Of a stretch of 64,000 nt of DNA, positions 1 to 9,954 are shown piece by piece. The notes below the pieces were generated by a model. The model was not told the origin of the DNA. It worked only from the letters and a program-made list of their open reading frames with translations, and did not search any database. The stretch spans positions 62,001 to 126,000 of the forward strand of contig NZ_CABVOU010000039.1 in the NCBI RefSeq assembly GCF_902500215.1, in the 5' to 3' direction. Origin of the DNA: Halomonas lysinitropha (GTDB lineage Bacteria > Pseudomonadota > Gammaproteobacteria > Pseudomonadales > Halomonadaceae). Both the position numbers and the translations under genes were made by a program. Numbering within the stretch: position 1 is the first letter of the stretch; the number at the start of each line of letters is the position of its first letter.

Positions 1-1044
<1,044 letters not shown>

Positions 1045-1057
1045 TCAGGAAGGTTAC

Positions 1058-1954
1058 ATGCATTTTCCCACTCTCGAGGAGACCGTCGGCCATACACCGC
1101 TGGTCCGCCTCAAGCGCATCACTGCCGGGCGCGGCAACACCCTGCTGGCCAAGCTGGAGGGCAACAATCCGGCGGGATCGGTGAAGGACCGTCCGGCGCT
1201 CTCCATGCTCGAGCAGGCCGAGGCCCGTGGCGAGATTGCCCCCGGTGACACCCTGGTCGAAGCGACGTCCGGCAACACCGGAATTGCCCTGGCCATGGCG
1301 GCCGCCATCATGGGGTATCGCATGGTGCTGATCATGCCAGAGAGTGCCTCGGCCGAGCGCAAGCAGGCCATGGCCGCCTACGGCGCCGAGCTGATCGAGG
1401 TGAGCAAGGACGGCGGCATGGAAGAGGCCCGCGATGTGGCCGAGGCGATGATCGCCCGGCATGAGGGGAAGCCGCTGAACCAGTTCGCCAACCCGGACAA
1501 TCCCCTGTCGCACTATCGCACTACCGGGCCGGAACTCTGGGAGCAGACAGGCGGCACCATCACGCACTTCATCAGTTCGATGGGCACCACCGGCACCATC
1601 ATGGGGGTGTCCCGTTACCTCAAGGAGCGCAACCCCGAGGTGCAGATCATCGGCCTGCAGCCCGAGGATGGTGCCAGCATTGCCGGGATCCGCCGCTGGC
1701 CGGCGGAGTACCTGCCGAGTATCTTCGACGCTCGCCGCGTCGATCGGGTGCTGGATATCGGCCAGCAGGAGGCGGAGGAACACATGCGTCGCCTGGCGCG
1801 AGAAGAGGGCATCCTGTCCGGCGTATCGTCCGGCGGGGCACTCGCCGGGGCGTTGCGTATCGCCGCCGAGGTCGAGAATGCGGTGATCGTCTTCATCGTC
1901 TGTGACCGTGGTGACCGCTATCTCTCCACCGGTCTGTTCGCCCCGGAGGCCTGA
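1058..1954 (+). CDS. cysM: Cysteine synthase B (O-acetylserine sulfhydrylase B)
   Basis: PLP-dependent enzyme that makes cysteine from O-acetylserine and sulfide, or S-sulfocysteine from thiosulfate, in the cytoplasm. The 298-residue protein is full length. The lysine that binds PLP is in NNPAGSVKDRPALSM (the SVKDR motif). The substrate loop ATSGNTGIALA, the phosphate-binding SSMGTTGTIMG loop and the C-terminal GVSSGGALAGAL motif are all intact. The sequence follows CysM rather than CysK, including GIRRWPAEYLPSIF and CDRGDRYLSTG near the end. The ATG at 1058 is preferred over an upstream in-frame start because it follows AGGAAGG and gives the normal family N-terminus MHFPTLEETVGHTPLV. It is the first gene of a plus-strand run; rlmD starts 1 base after its stop. 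Confidence 0.96.
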   Translation: MHFPTLEETVGHTPLVRLKRITAGRGNTLLAKLEGNNPAGSVKDRPALSMLEQAEARGEIAPGDTLVEATSGNTGIALAMAAAIMGYRMVLIMPESASAERKQAMAAYGAELIEVSKDGGMEEARDVAEAMIARHEGKPLNQFANPDNPLSHYRTTGPELWEQTGGTITHFISSMGTTGTIMGVSRYLKERNPEVQIIGLQPEDGASIAGIRRWPAEYLPSIFDARRVDRVLDIGQQEAEEHMRRLAREEGILSGVSSGGALAGALRIAAEVENAVIVFIVCDRGDRYLSTGLFAPEA

Positions 1955-1955
1955 A

Positions 1956-3401
1956 ATGGCCATGCTGGGCAAGCGTCGCCCGACACGAGCGCCGTCGGGT
2001 GTTTCGGGGTTGCAGGGGCGCCAAGAGCACAACCGTAAGCCCTCCGCTGCCGAAGAGCAGGATATTCTGGACGTCCGGGGGCTGGCCCATGACGGGCGCG
2101 GTGTGGCACGCACGATTCAAGGCAAGACCGTATTCATCGAAGGCGCGCTCCCCGGCGAGCGCGTGAAGGTTGCCGTTCATCGTACCCGCAAGCGCTTCGA
2201 CGAGGCCCATGTTCGAGAGCTGCTGTTGGCCTCGCCGGAGCGCGTCGCGCCCCCCTGTCCCCACTTCGAGCGTTGTGGCGGCTGCGACCTGCAGCACCTC
2301 ACCCTGCCGGCGCAGCGGCGCCACAAGCAGGCCGTGCTGGAGGAGCTGCTGGGGCGCCAGGGCATCACGCCCGGCGTGTCTCCCGAGCTGCTTGCCGGCG
2401 CGGGCGAGGACTACCGTCGTCGCGCCCGACTGGGCGTCAAGGTGAACGCCGACGGGGGCATCCATCTGGGCTTTCGCGCGCGCCATAGCCACCGCCTGGT
2501 CGACATCGATGCCTGCACCGTGCTGGTGCCGGCGCTGGAGGCCCTGCTTGTGCCACTGCACCAGCTGCTGGCAGAGCTCGAGGCACCACGCCAGGTGGGG
2601 CACCTGGAGCTGCTCGAGAGCGACCAGGGCGCCGTGGTGGTCGTGCGCCAGTTGCGTGACCATCCCGGAGATGCCCGGCGCTGGCAGGCCTTCGCCAGCG
2701 TCCATGGCGTACACCTGGCCCGCTGGCTGGGTCGCGAAGCGGCGGAGTTCGCCTGGCTGACCCCCGCGCCGGCGCTCAGCTGCCGGGTGTCGGGGCCTGA
2801 CGGGTCGCTCACCCTGGGCTTCGCCCCCGGGGACTTCCTGCAGGCCAATGCCGAGGTCAATGACCTGATGGTGAGAACGGCCCTCTCCTGGCTGGCGCCG
2901 CTGGCTGCCGGCGAGCGGGTGCTGGACCTGTTCGCCGGCGTGGGCAACTTCAGCCTGCCGCTGGCCGCCGCCGGTGCCCGGGTGACGGCGGTGGAGGGCA
3001 ATCCGGCGATGGTCGCGCGGCTCGGCGACAATGCCCGTGCCAATGCTTCCGGTCGGGGGCTGGAGGTCGAGGCGCGCCAGGCAGACCTCTCCGGACCGGC
3101 GGCCGTGCGCGACCTGCTCCAGGACGTCGCCCCCGCGGTGGTGGTGCTGGACCCGCCCCGGGAAGGGGCCGAGGCGGTGAGCCGGGCACTGGTGGAACAT
3201 CCGGTGGCTCGACTGCTCTACATCTCATGTGATCCGGCCACCCTGGCCCGGGATGCGGCACACCTCGTGCATGGTGGCTATCGTATCCGGCGCATGGCCG
3301 TGGCCGACATGTTCGTGCACACCTCACACCTGGAATCCATGCTGCTGTTCGAGTATCACGGCTCGGCGCGACAGAGCCAAGGAGGGTCAAGCGATGGTTA
3401 A
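1956..3401 (+). CDS. rlmD: 23S rRNA (uracil-1939-C5)-methyltransferase RlmD
   Basis: SAM-dependent RNA methyltransferase of the TrmA/RumA family that methylates U1939 of 23S rRNA. The 481-residue product begins with a basic tail, then a TRAM domain (about residues 30-90, GLAHDGRGVARTIQGKTVFI). Next come the four cysteines that hold a 4Fe-4S cluster (CPHFERCGGCDLQHL plus a later Cys), the SAM-binding VLDLFAGVGNFSLPLA motif, and the catalytic loops VVLDPPREG and ISCDPATLARD. The ATG at 1956 is chosen because GGAGG lies at 1945-1949 and the upstream extension is shadow sequence inside cysM. Its last 8 bases overlap relA, so the two are likely translationally coupled. Confidence 0.95.
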   Translation: MAMLGKRRPTRAPSGVSGLQGRQEHNRKPSAAEEQDILDVRGLAHDGRGVARTIQGKTVFIEGALPGERVKVAVHRTRKRFDEAHVRELLLASPERVAPPCPHFERCGGCDLQHLTLPAQRRHKQAVLEELLGRQGITPGVSPELLAGAGEDYRRRARLGVKVNADGGIHLGFRARHSHRLVDIDACTVLVPALEALLVPLHQLLAELEAPRQVGHLELLESDQGAVVVVRQLRDHPGDARRWQAFASVHGVHLARWLGREAAEFAWLTPAPALSCRVSGPDGSLTLGFAPGDFLQANAEVNDLMVRTALSWLAPLAAGERVLDLFAGVGNFSLPLAAAGARVTAVEGNPAMVARLGDNARANASGRGLEVEARQADLSGPAAVRDLLQDVAPAVVVLDPPREGAEAVSRALVEHPVARLLYISCDPATLARDAAHLVHGGYRIRRMAVADMFVHTSHLESMLLFEYHGSARQSQGGSSDG

Positions 3402-5679
3402 AGTGCGTGAAGAGCAGCCGCTGACCCGGGAAGGGAAGATCGATATCGACCAGTGGCTTACTCGTCTGCAGGACGATGTCAATCTGCGCCATGTGGACGA
3501 GATGCGCCGTGTCTGCGAGCTGGCATGGCAACTGGAACTGTCCGCTGAACGTCCCCACAAGGCTTGGCTGAAGGATGGCTCGAGCTTTCGCATGGGCCTG
3601 GAAATGGCGGATATCCTGAGCGAACTCAAGCTCGACCAGACGGCGCTGGAGGCCGCGGTGCTCTACCGCGCCGTGCGCGAGCAGCTGATCGGCCTCGACG
3701 AGGTCAATAAGCGCTTTGGTCACGAGGTCGCCGGGCTCATCGACGGCGTGCTGCAGATGGCCGCCATCAGCACCTTTCAGGCGCCCAGCCAGGGCCTGAT
3801 CCAGCATGACCAGCAGGACAACCTGCGCAAGATGCTGGTCAACCTGATTGACGATGTCCGCGTCGCCCTGATCAAGATTGCCGAGCGCACCTGCGCCTTG
3901 CGCCAGGTGCGCGATGCGCCTCGCGAGAAGCGCCTGCAGGTGGCCCGCGAGGTGTTCGACATCTATGCGCCTCTGGCCCATCGCCTGGGGATCGGCCATC
4001 TCAAGTGGGAGCTCGAGGATCTCTCCTTCCGCTACCTGCACGAGGACGAGTACAAGGCCATCGCCCGGCAACTCGCCGAGAAGCGTCTGGATCGCGACCG
4101 TTACATCAACGAGGTGGTGGAGACCCTCAAGTCGCTGATGTCGGCCCAGGGCATCATCCGGTATCAGGTCGACGGACGCGCCAAGCACATCTACTCGATC
4201 TGGCGGAAGATGAAGCGCAAGGGCATCGACTTCTCCCAGGTCCATGACATCCGGGCGGTGCGCATTCTGGTTCCCGAGGTGAGCGACTGCTACACGGTGC
4301 TGGGTATCGTGCATTCGCGCTGGCATCACGTGCCCAACGAGTTCGATGACTATATCGCCAACCCCAAGAAGAACGGCTACCAGTCGCTTCACACCGCGGT
4401 GCTCGGCCCCGAGAACAAGGTGCTCGAGATCCAGATCCGCACCTTCGCCATGCACGAGGAGGCCGAGCTCGGGGTCTGTGCCCACTGGCGCTACAAGGGG
4501 CACGATACCAGCGCGCGAAGCGCCAGCTACGAGGAGAAGATCGCCTGGCTGCGCCAGGTGCTGGAGTGGCACGAGGAGGTGGGCGACTTCGGCGACCTGC
4601 GCGAGGGGTTGACCAGCGACGTGGCCCCGGACCGCATCTATGTCTTCACCCCGGACGGCCACGTCATCGACCTGCCCCGGGTCGCCACACCGATCGACTT
4701 CGCCTACCGCGTGCACACCGAGGTGGGCCACCGCTGCCGGGGGGCCAAGGTCAACGGCCGCATCGTGCCGCTTACCTACCGGCTCAAGACCGGCCAGCAG
4801 GTGGAGATCCTCACGGCCAGCAAGGGCGGGCCGAGCCGCGACTGGCTCAATCCCAACCTGGGCTATGTGTGCACCTCCCGGGCGCGGGCCAAGATCCAGG
4901 CCTGGTTCAAGCTGCAGGCCCGCGACCGCAACCTCGAGGAGGGCCGGGCGCTGTTCGAGCGCGAGATGAAGCGCCTCGACGTCGAGGACATGGACCTGAC
5001 CCGCCTGGCCAACAAGGTCAACTACCCCACCCCGGATGACATGTATGCGGCCCTGGGCGCGGGGGACCTGCGCATCGGCCAGGTGCTCCACCAGGCCCAG
5101 CAGCTGTTCGGCGAGAGCGATGATCAGGAACAGCTCGACCGCCTGCTGGCCAAGCCCCGCAAGGCTCAGGGCAAGGGCAGCGGCAGCGACATCACCGTGC
5201 TCGGGGTGGGCAACCTCAAGACCAGCATGGCCAACTGCTGCCATCCGGTGCCCGGTGACGCCATCGTCGGCTTCATTACCCAGGGGCGCGGCGTCACTGT
5301 GCATCGCCAGGACTGCCCCAATATCCTGCAGCTGCGTCTGGACGAGCCCCAGCGCATCATCGAGGTGGAGTGGGGCGAGCGAGCCCGTACCCAGTATCCG
5401 GTAGACATCGAGATCCAGGCCTGGGACCGCTCGGGCCTGCTGCGCGACGTTACCGGCGTGCTCAGCAACGACCACGTCAACGTACTCTCGGTGAACACGC
5501 TGACCGACACCGTTGACGGCATCGCGCGCCTGTCCATCACGCTCGAGGTTGACGGCCTGGAAACCCTGGGGCGTCTCTTCTCGCGGATTCAGCAGCTGCC
5601 CAATGTCATCGAGGTGCGTCGTCTGCGCGACGGGGGCGGAGAGGGCAAGCCTGGCAAGCGCAAGAGGAGAATGACATGA
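3394..5679 (+). CDS. relA: GTP pyrophosphokinase RelA, (p)ppGpp synthetase I
   Basis: Ribosome-associated stringent-response enzyme that makes pppGpp/ppGpp from ATP and GTP/GDP when uncharged tRNA is in the A site. The 761-residue protein has the RelA/SpoT order: N-terminal pseudo-hydrolase domain, synthetase domain (about residues 235-345, with YQSLHTAVLGP and EIQIRT), TGS domain (RIYVFTPDGHVIDLP), a zinc-finger/helical region (NCCHPVPGD) and a C-terminal ACT domain. The hydrolase His-Asp pair seen in SpoT is replaced (AVLYRAVREQ where SpoT has a HDxxED motif), so this is the synthetase-only RelA type. It starts inside the end of rlmD with AAGGAGGG just upstream, and its stop overlaps the mazG start as ATGA. 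Confidence 0.95.
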   Translation: MVKVREEQPLTREGKIDIDQWLTRLQDDVNLRHVDEMRRVCELAWQLELSAERPHKAWLKDGSSFRMGLEMADILSELKLDQTALEAAVLYRAVREQLIGLDEVNKRFGHEVAGLIDGVLQMAAISTFQAPSQGLIQHDQQDNLRKMLVNLIDDVRVALIKIAERTCALRQVRDAPREKRLQVAREVFDIYAPLAHRLGIGHLKWELEDLSFRYLHEDEYKAIARQLAEKRLDRDRYINEVVETLKSLMSAQGIIRYQVDGRAKHIYSIWRKMKRKGIDFSQVHDIRAVRILVPEVSDCYTVLGIVHSRWHHVPNEFDDYIANPKKNGYQSLHTAVLGPENKVLEIQIRTFAMHEEAELGVCAHWRYKGHDTSARSASYEEKIAWLRQVLEWHEEVGDFGDLREGLTSDVAPDRIYVFTPDGHVIDLPRVATPIDFAYRVHTEVGHRCRGAKVNGRIVPLTYRLKTGQQVEILTASKGGPSRDWLNPNLGYVCTSRARAKIQAWFKLQARDRNLEEGRALFEREMKRLDVEDMDLTRLANKVNYPTPDDMYAALGAGDLRIGQVLHQAQQLFGESDDQEQLDRLLAKPRKAQGKGSGSDITVLGVGNLKTSMANCCHPVPGDAIVGFITQGRGVTVHRQDCPNILQLRLDEPQRIIEVEWGERARTQYPVDIEIQAWDRSGLLRDVTGVLSNDHVNVLSVNTLTDTVDGIARLSITLEVDGLETLGRLFSRIQQLPNVIEVRRLRDGGGEGKPGKRKRRMT

Positions 5680-6572
5680 GTGAGTCCCGCTATGACCTCG
5701 GCGACCTGCTCGAGCTGATGGCCGTGCTGCGCGATCCCGAGCAGGGCTGCCCCTGGGATGTGAAGCAGGACTGGGATTCCATCGTGCCGCATACCCTGGA
5801 GGAGGCCTACGAGGTTGCCGACGCCATCGAACGGCGGGCCTGGGACGAGCTACCCGGCGAGCTCGGTGACCTGCTTTTTCAGGTGGTCTATTACAGCCAG
5901 TTCGGGGCCGAGGAAGGGCGCTTTGACTTCCATGAGGTAGTGCATGTCCTCACTGCCAAAATGCTGCGCCGCCACCCGCATGTCTTCCCCGACGGCACCC
6001 TGGTCTCGCGCCGCCCGCGTGGGATGAGCGCCGAGGAGATCGAGACCCGGCAGGTACACTCCCGTTGGGAATCGCTGAAGGACGAGGAGCGCGCCGAGCG
6101 GGCCAACGACACCTCCGCAACGTCCCGCAACGGTGCTCCGGCGTCGGTGCTGGATGACGTGCCCCTCACTCTGCCGGCGCTCTCTCGGGCCGCCAAGCTC
6201 TCCAAGCGCGCCGCCCGGGTCGGCTTCGACTGGCCCGATAGCAGCGGTGTGCTGGAAAAGATCCGCGAGGAGCTGGATGAGGTGGAAGAGGCCCTTCTGG
6301 CGGGAGATCGGGCGCACGCGGTGGAAGAAGTGGGCGACCTGTTGTTCGCGGTGACCAACCTGGCACGCACGCTCAAGACCGATCCCGAGCAGTGTCTGCG
6401 TGCCACCAATGCCAAGTTCGAGCGGCGCTTCCGACACGTCGAGGCGGCCCTGGCCGCCGCCGAGGTGCCGCTGCAGGAGGCCGGCCTGGCGACCATGGAG
6501 CGCCACTGGCAGGCCGCCAAGCACCTCGACATTCCCGACCAGGAATTGCCGCAAGGAGAGTCACGATCATGA
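5676..6572 (+). CDS. mazG: Nucleoside triphosphate pyrophosphohydrolase MazG
   Basis: Hydrolyses (d)NTPs to monophosphates and pyrophosphate; in E. coli MazG also lowers ppGpp levels, which fits its place directly after relA. The 298-residue protein has two MazG folds. The N-terminal one begins LLELMAVLRDPEQGCPWDVKQ and holds the metal-binding ExxE/ExxD helices (EEAYEVADAI, GELGDLLFQVVY). The C-terminal catalytic copy repeats them (IREELDEVEEALL, EEVGDLLFAVTNLAR). It is slightly longer than the E. coli enzyme (263) because of a Ser/Ala-rich linker around residues 130-165. Both junctions are ATGA overlaps (with relA and ppc). Unlike in E. coli, no mazEF toxin pair lies beside it. Confidence 0.94.
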   Translation: MSESRYDLGDLLELMAVLRDPEQGCPWDVKQDWDSIVPHTLEEAYEVADAIERRAWDELPGELGDLLFQVVYYSQFGAEEGRFDFHEVVHVLTAKMLRRHPHVFPDGTLVSRRPRGMSAEEIETRQVHSRWESLKDEERAERANDTSATSRNGAPASVLDDVPLTLPALSRAAKLSKRAARVGFDWPDSSGVLEKIREELDEVEEALLAGDRAHAVEEVGDLLFAVTNLARTLKTDPEQCLRATNAKFERRFRHVEAALAAAEVPLQEAGLATMERHWQAAKHLDIPDQELPQGESRS

Positions 6573-9217
6573 GCCACGATCTGCACGAATCGCTGCGTGA
6601 CAATGTCCGTATCCTGGGCGACAGCCTGGGCCGCACCATCGCCGATGATCTGGGTCCGGGCTTCGTCGATCGAATCGAGACCATCCGAGGCTTTGCCAAG
6701 CACGGGCGGCATGGCGAGGATGGCAGCCAGCGCGCGCTGATCGAGTACCTTCGCAAGCTGCCCGACCGAGATCTGCTGCCGGTGACCCGGGCCTTCAACC
6801 AGTTTCTCAACCTGGCCAATATCGCCGAGCAACACTATCGAGCGCGCTTCCGTCGGGTCGAGGATTACAAGCCCGGTTCCCAGCCGGTGCTCTCCGAGCT
6901 GCTCGAGCGGGCCCGCGGGGCCGGTCATTCGCCGCGCAAGCTGGTGGAGACCCTGGCCGGCATGCGCGTCGAACTGGTCCTGACGGCTCATCCCACCGAG
7001 GTCATTCGCCGTACCCTGATCCAGAAGTATGATGCCATCGACGACTGTCTCAGTGCCATCGAGTCTTCCGGCGACTATCCGGAGCGCGTGGCGCGTGCCC
7101 AGGGCCGGCTGGAGGAACTGATCAGCCAGGCCTGGCACACCGACGAGATCCGCCACGAGCGACCGACCCCGGTGGACGAGGCCAAATGGGGCTTCGCGGT
7201 GATCGAGAACTCTCTGTGGCAGGCGGTCCCCGACTTTCATCGTGACCTCGACAACCTGCTGCTGGAGACTGCCGGGGAGCGTCTGCCGCTGGATGCCGCA
7301 CCGATCCGCTTCGCCTCCTGGATGGGGGGCGACCGTGACGGCAATCCCAACGTCACAGCGAAGGTGACCCGCGAGGTACTGCTGTTGGGGCGCTGGATGG
7401 CGGCGGACCTCTACCTGCGCGATCTGGAGCAGCTCAGGGCCGAGCTCTCCATGTGGAAGGCCAACAGCGCACTCAAGGCCGAGGTGGGCGAGGTCACCGA
7501 ACCCTACCGCGAACTGCTCAAGCGCCTATCGAATCGTGTCGAGGCAACGCGGGACTGGGCCAAGGACGAGCTCGACGGGCGGCGCTACGAAGGCGGCCCC
7601 ATCATCGAGACCCGGGACCAGCTCTATGCCCCGCTACTGGCCTGCTATCGCTCGCTGTGTGATGTGGGACTCGACACCATCGCCAACGGCGTGCTGCTCG
7701 ACACGCTGCGCCGCGTGGCGGTCTTCGGTGTCACCCTGACCAAGCTCGATCTGCGCCAGGAGGCCAGTCGCCACGCCCAGGTGATGGAGGAGCTTACTCA
7801 GGGCCTGGCGCTCGGCCACTACCGCGACTGGAACGAGGCGCAGCGCCAGGAATTCCTGCTTACCGAACTCGCCTCGCGGCGTCCGCTGATCCCGCGGCGC
7901 TGGGAGTGCTCCGCCGAGTCCCGTGAGGTCATCGACACCTTCCGGGTCATCGCCTCCGAGCACCGTGAGGCGCTGGGCACCTACATCATCTCGATGGCCG
8001 CCCAGCCCTCCGACGTGCTCGCCGTGGCCCTGCTGATGAAGGAGGTGGGGGGCACGGTCAGCCTGCCCATCGCACCGCTGTTCGAGACCCTCGATGACCT
8101 GGATCATGCCGGTGAGGTCATCGATCACCTGCTGGCGCTGCCCGGGTATCGTGCCCTGGCCGGCGACAGCCAGGAGGTGATGATCGGCTATTCGGACTCC
8201 GCCAAGGACGCCGGCCAGCTGGCCGCCGCCTGGGCGCAGTACCGGGCCCAGGAGACGCTGGTGGAGGTCTGCCAGCGTCACGGCGTCGACCTCACGCTCT
8301 TCCATGGCCGCGGTGGCACCGTGGGTCGGGGAGGCGGGCCCGCCCACGCGGCCATCCTCTCCCAGCCGCCGGGCTCGGTGAACGGCAGCCTGCGGGTGAC
8401 CGAGCAGGGCGAAATGATTCGCTTCAAGTTCGGCCAGCCCGAGATCGCCCTGCGTTCCATGGAGATCTATGCCTGTGCGGTCCTCGAGGCAAGCCTGCTG
8501 CCGCCGCCGGCGCCCAAGACAGAATGGCGCGAGGAGATGGACCGTCTGGCCGAGGTGGCCCATGGCGCCTATGTGGGGGTGGTGCGGGAGGACCCCGATT
8601 TCGTCCCCTATTTTCGGTCGGTGACACCGGAAGGCGCGCTGGGGCGACTGCCGCTGGGTTCGCGACCCACCAAGCGTCGCCAGGACGGCGGTGTCGAGAC
8701 CCTGCGGGCGATTCCCTGGATCTTCGCCTGGACCCAGATACGTCTGATGCTGCCGGCCTGGCTGGGCAGTGGCGAGGCTTTCTGCCAGCGGCTGGAGGAG
8801 GAGGGTGGCCTTGAGAGGCTTCGCGAGATGCGCGACCACTGGCCTTTCTTTGGTACATACCTGGACATGCTGGAGATGCTGCTGGCCAAGGCCGATGTGG
8901 GCATCGCCGCCTACTACGAACACCGGCTGGTCGACGAACCGTCCCTCAAGGCCCTCGGCGAGCGGCTACGCACTCGCTTCGGTCGACTCCAGGGGGCGCT
9001 GCTGCAAGTGCTCGACCAGCAGGAACTGCTGGAGAAGACGCCGCTGATCCGCCAGGCCATCGAGGTGCGTAATCCCTACATCGATCCGCTGCACGGTCTG
9101 CAGGCGGAGCTACTGCAGCGTAACCGCGACGCCGATGGGGCGATCAGCGCGGACCTTTCCCGGGCGCTGATGGTGACCATGGCGGGAATCGCCGCCGGAC
9201 TTCGCAATACGGGTTAG
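6569..9217 (+). CDS. ppc: Phosphoenolpyruvate carboxylase
   Basis: Carboxylates PEP with bicarbonate to oxaloacetate, replenishing the TCA cycle. The 882-residue protein is full length for the bacterial enzyme. The catalytic motifs are intact: VLTAHPTEV near residue 135 (active-site His), the glycine-rich FHGRGGTVGRGGGPAH loop near residue 580, and the C-terminal end (GIAAGLRNTG) with the invariant last Gly. The ATG at 6569 overlaps the mazG stop and gives the standard N-terminus; the in-frame upstream extension is shadow. The gene ends a five-gene run that starts at cysM. A hairpin repeat follows at 9245-9274 and probably ends the transcript. Confidence 0.97.
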   Translation: MSHDLHESLRDNVRILGDSLGRTIADDLGPGFVDRIETIRGFAKHGRHGEDGSQRALIEYLRKLPDRDLLPVTRAFNQFLNLANIAEQHYRARFRRVEDYKPGSQPVLSELLERARGAGHSPRKLVETLAGMRVELVLTAHPTEVIRRTLIQKYDAIDDCLSAIESSGDYPERVARAQGRLEELISQAWHTDEIRHERPTPVDEAKWGFAVIENSLWQAVPDFHRDLDNLLLETAGERLPLDAAPIRFASWMGGDRDGNPNVTAKVTREVLLLGRWMAADLYLRDLEQLRAELSMWKANSALKAEVGEVTEPYRELLKRLSNRVEATRDWAKDELDGRRYEGGPIIETRDQLYAPLLACYRSLCDVGLDTIANGVLLDTLRRVAVFGVTLTKLDLRQEASRHAQVMEELTQGLALGHYRDWNEAQRQEFLLTELASRRPLIPRRWECSAESREVIDTFRVIASEHREALGTYIISMAAQPSDVLAVALLMKEVGGTVSLPIAPLFETLDDLDHAGEVIDHLLALPGYRALAGDSQEVMIGYSDSAKDAGQLAAAWAQYRAQETLVEVCQRHGVDLTLFHGRGGTVGRGGGPAHAAILSQPPGSVNGSLRVTEQGEMIRFKFGQPEIALRSMEIYACAVLEASLLPPPAPKTEWREEMDRLAEVAHGAYVGVVREDPDFVPYFRSVTPEGALGRLPLGSRPTKRRQDGGVETLRAIPWIFAWTQIRLMLPAWLGSGEAFCQRLEEEGGLERLREMRDHWPFFGTYLDMLEMLLAKADVGIAAYYEHRLVDEPSLKALGERLRTRFGRLQGALLQVLDQQELLEKTPLIRQAIEVRNPYIDPLHGLQAELLQRNRDADGAISADLSRALMVTMAGIAAGLRNTG

Positions 9218-9228
9218 GCCTTCGGCCA

Positions 9229-9320
9229 GCTACAAGCTTCAAGAAGCAAGCTCCAAGGAACCCCTTGGCTTGCTCCTTGACGTATCCAGGATATGCTGTC
9301 TTGCAGCTTGCAGCTTGCAG
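9229..9320. repeat. REP-like intergenic repeat with hairpin (likely bidirectional terminator)
   Basis: The gap between the convergent ppc and outer-membrane-protein genes is filled by repeats. A hairpin lies at 9245-9274: arms AGCAAG+CCAAGG and CCTTGG+CTTGCT with a 2-base bulge. Next to the downstream gene's stop are three exact tandem copies of CTTGCAG (9300-9320). The left flank (AGCTACAAGCTTCAAG) is an imperfect reverse complement of that array. Such AGCTxCAAGC arrays are common between genes in this bacterial group. A terminator role is inferred from the convergent gene order; there is no long T-run. Confidence 0.6.
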
Positions 9321-9893
9321 CTAGAAAGGAAAATGCACCGAGGCGGTCATCAGGTTGAGATGGTTCATGGTCGGGTCTTCGATCTCCTCGAACTCCAGGC
9401 GGCTGACCAGATGGCGCAGCTGCAGGCGAGCACCGAAACCCTGCACCCTGGTCGTTCCACCGCCCTCTTGCAGCTGCTCGTCGTCGCCTATGGGATTTCC
9501 TTGCCACTCAGCCAGACCCGACTTGGCGTAGAGGCCGAGGGGCCCGAAACGTACGCCGGCCACCAGGCTGCCGCCCAGGCTAGTGGTGTCAAGGAGCTGC
9601 TGTCCATCGGCCAGGGAGACCGGCACGTCATCGCTTTCTCGATAGCTGAATTCGGCACCCAGGTCGAGGCGTGGCAGGTGCTGCGGGGTGAAACCGGCGG
9701 TGAGCCGGAAACCCGACGTATAGCCGTCGGGGGTGTCGACGTCGCTTCCCTGGACGATCATGCCGTTATCAAGCTGGACCAGTTTCTTGGCCATGCCCCC
9801 GTAGGCGGGCACGGTCGAATCAGCCTGCGTGGGCAGGACCCCCAGCGCCAGGATGCTGGAGAGTGCGATGGCAAGACGCGAACTTGGTTGCAT
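9321..9893 (-). CDS. Predicted outer-membrane beta-barrel protein (YfaZ-like)
   Basis: A 190-residue exported protein. It has a signal peptide (MQPSSRLAIALSSILALGV, cleavage probably after the Ala-Asp junction near residue 25). The rest alternates hydrophobic and polar residues as amphipathic strands and ends in a C-terminal Phe (ASVHFPF), the usual signal for the BAM barrel-assembly machine. Size and the central glycine-rich strands resemble the YfaZ group of small 8-stranded barrels, but this is a family-level guess with no diagnostic motif. It is convergent with ppc and separated from panE by about 60 bases. No function can be given beyond outer-membrane location. Confidence 0.68.
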   Translation of the reverse strand: MQPSSRLAIALSSILALGVLPTQADSTVPAYGGMAKKLVQLDNGMIVQGSDVDTPDGYTSGFRLTAGFTPQHLPRLDLGAEFSYRESDDVPVSLADGQQLLDTTSLGGSLVAGVRFGPLGLYAKSGLAEWQGNPIGDDEQLQEGGGTTRVQGFGARLQLRHLVSRLEFEEIEDPTMNHLNLMTASVHFPF

Positions 9894-9954
9894 GTTTCCC
9901 GACCTTGAGGCGACAGTTTGAAGGCTGCCGAGCCCGAATTATCGTCAATTCAGC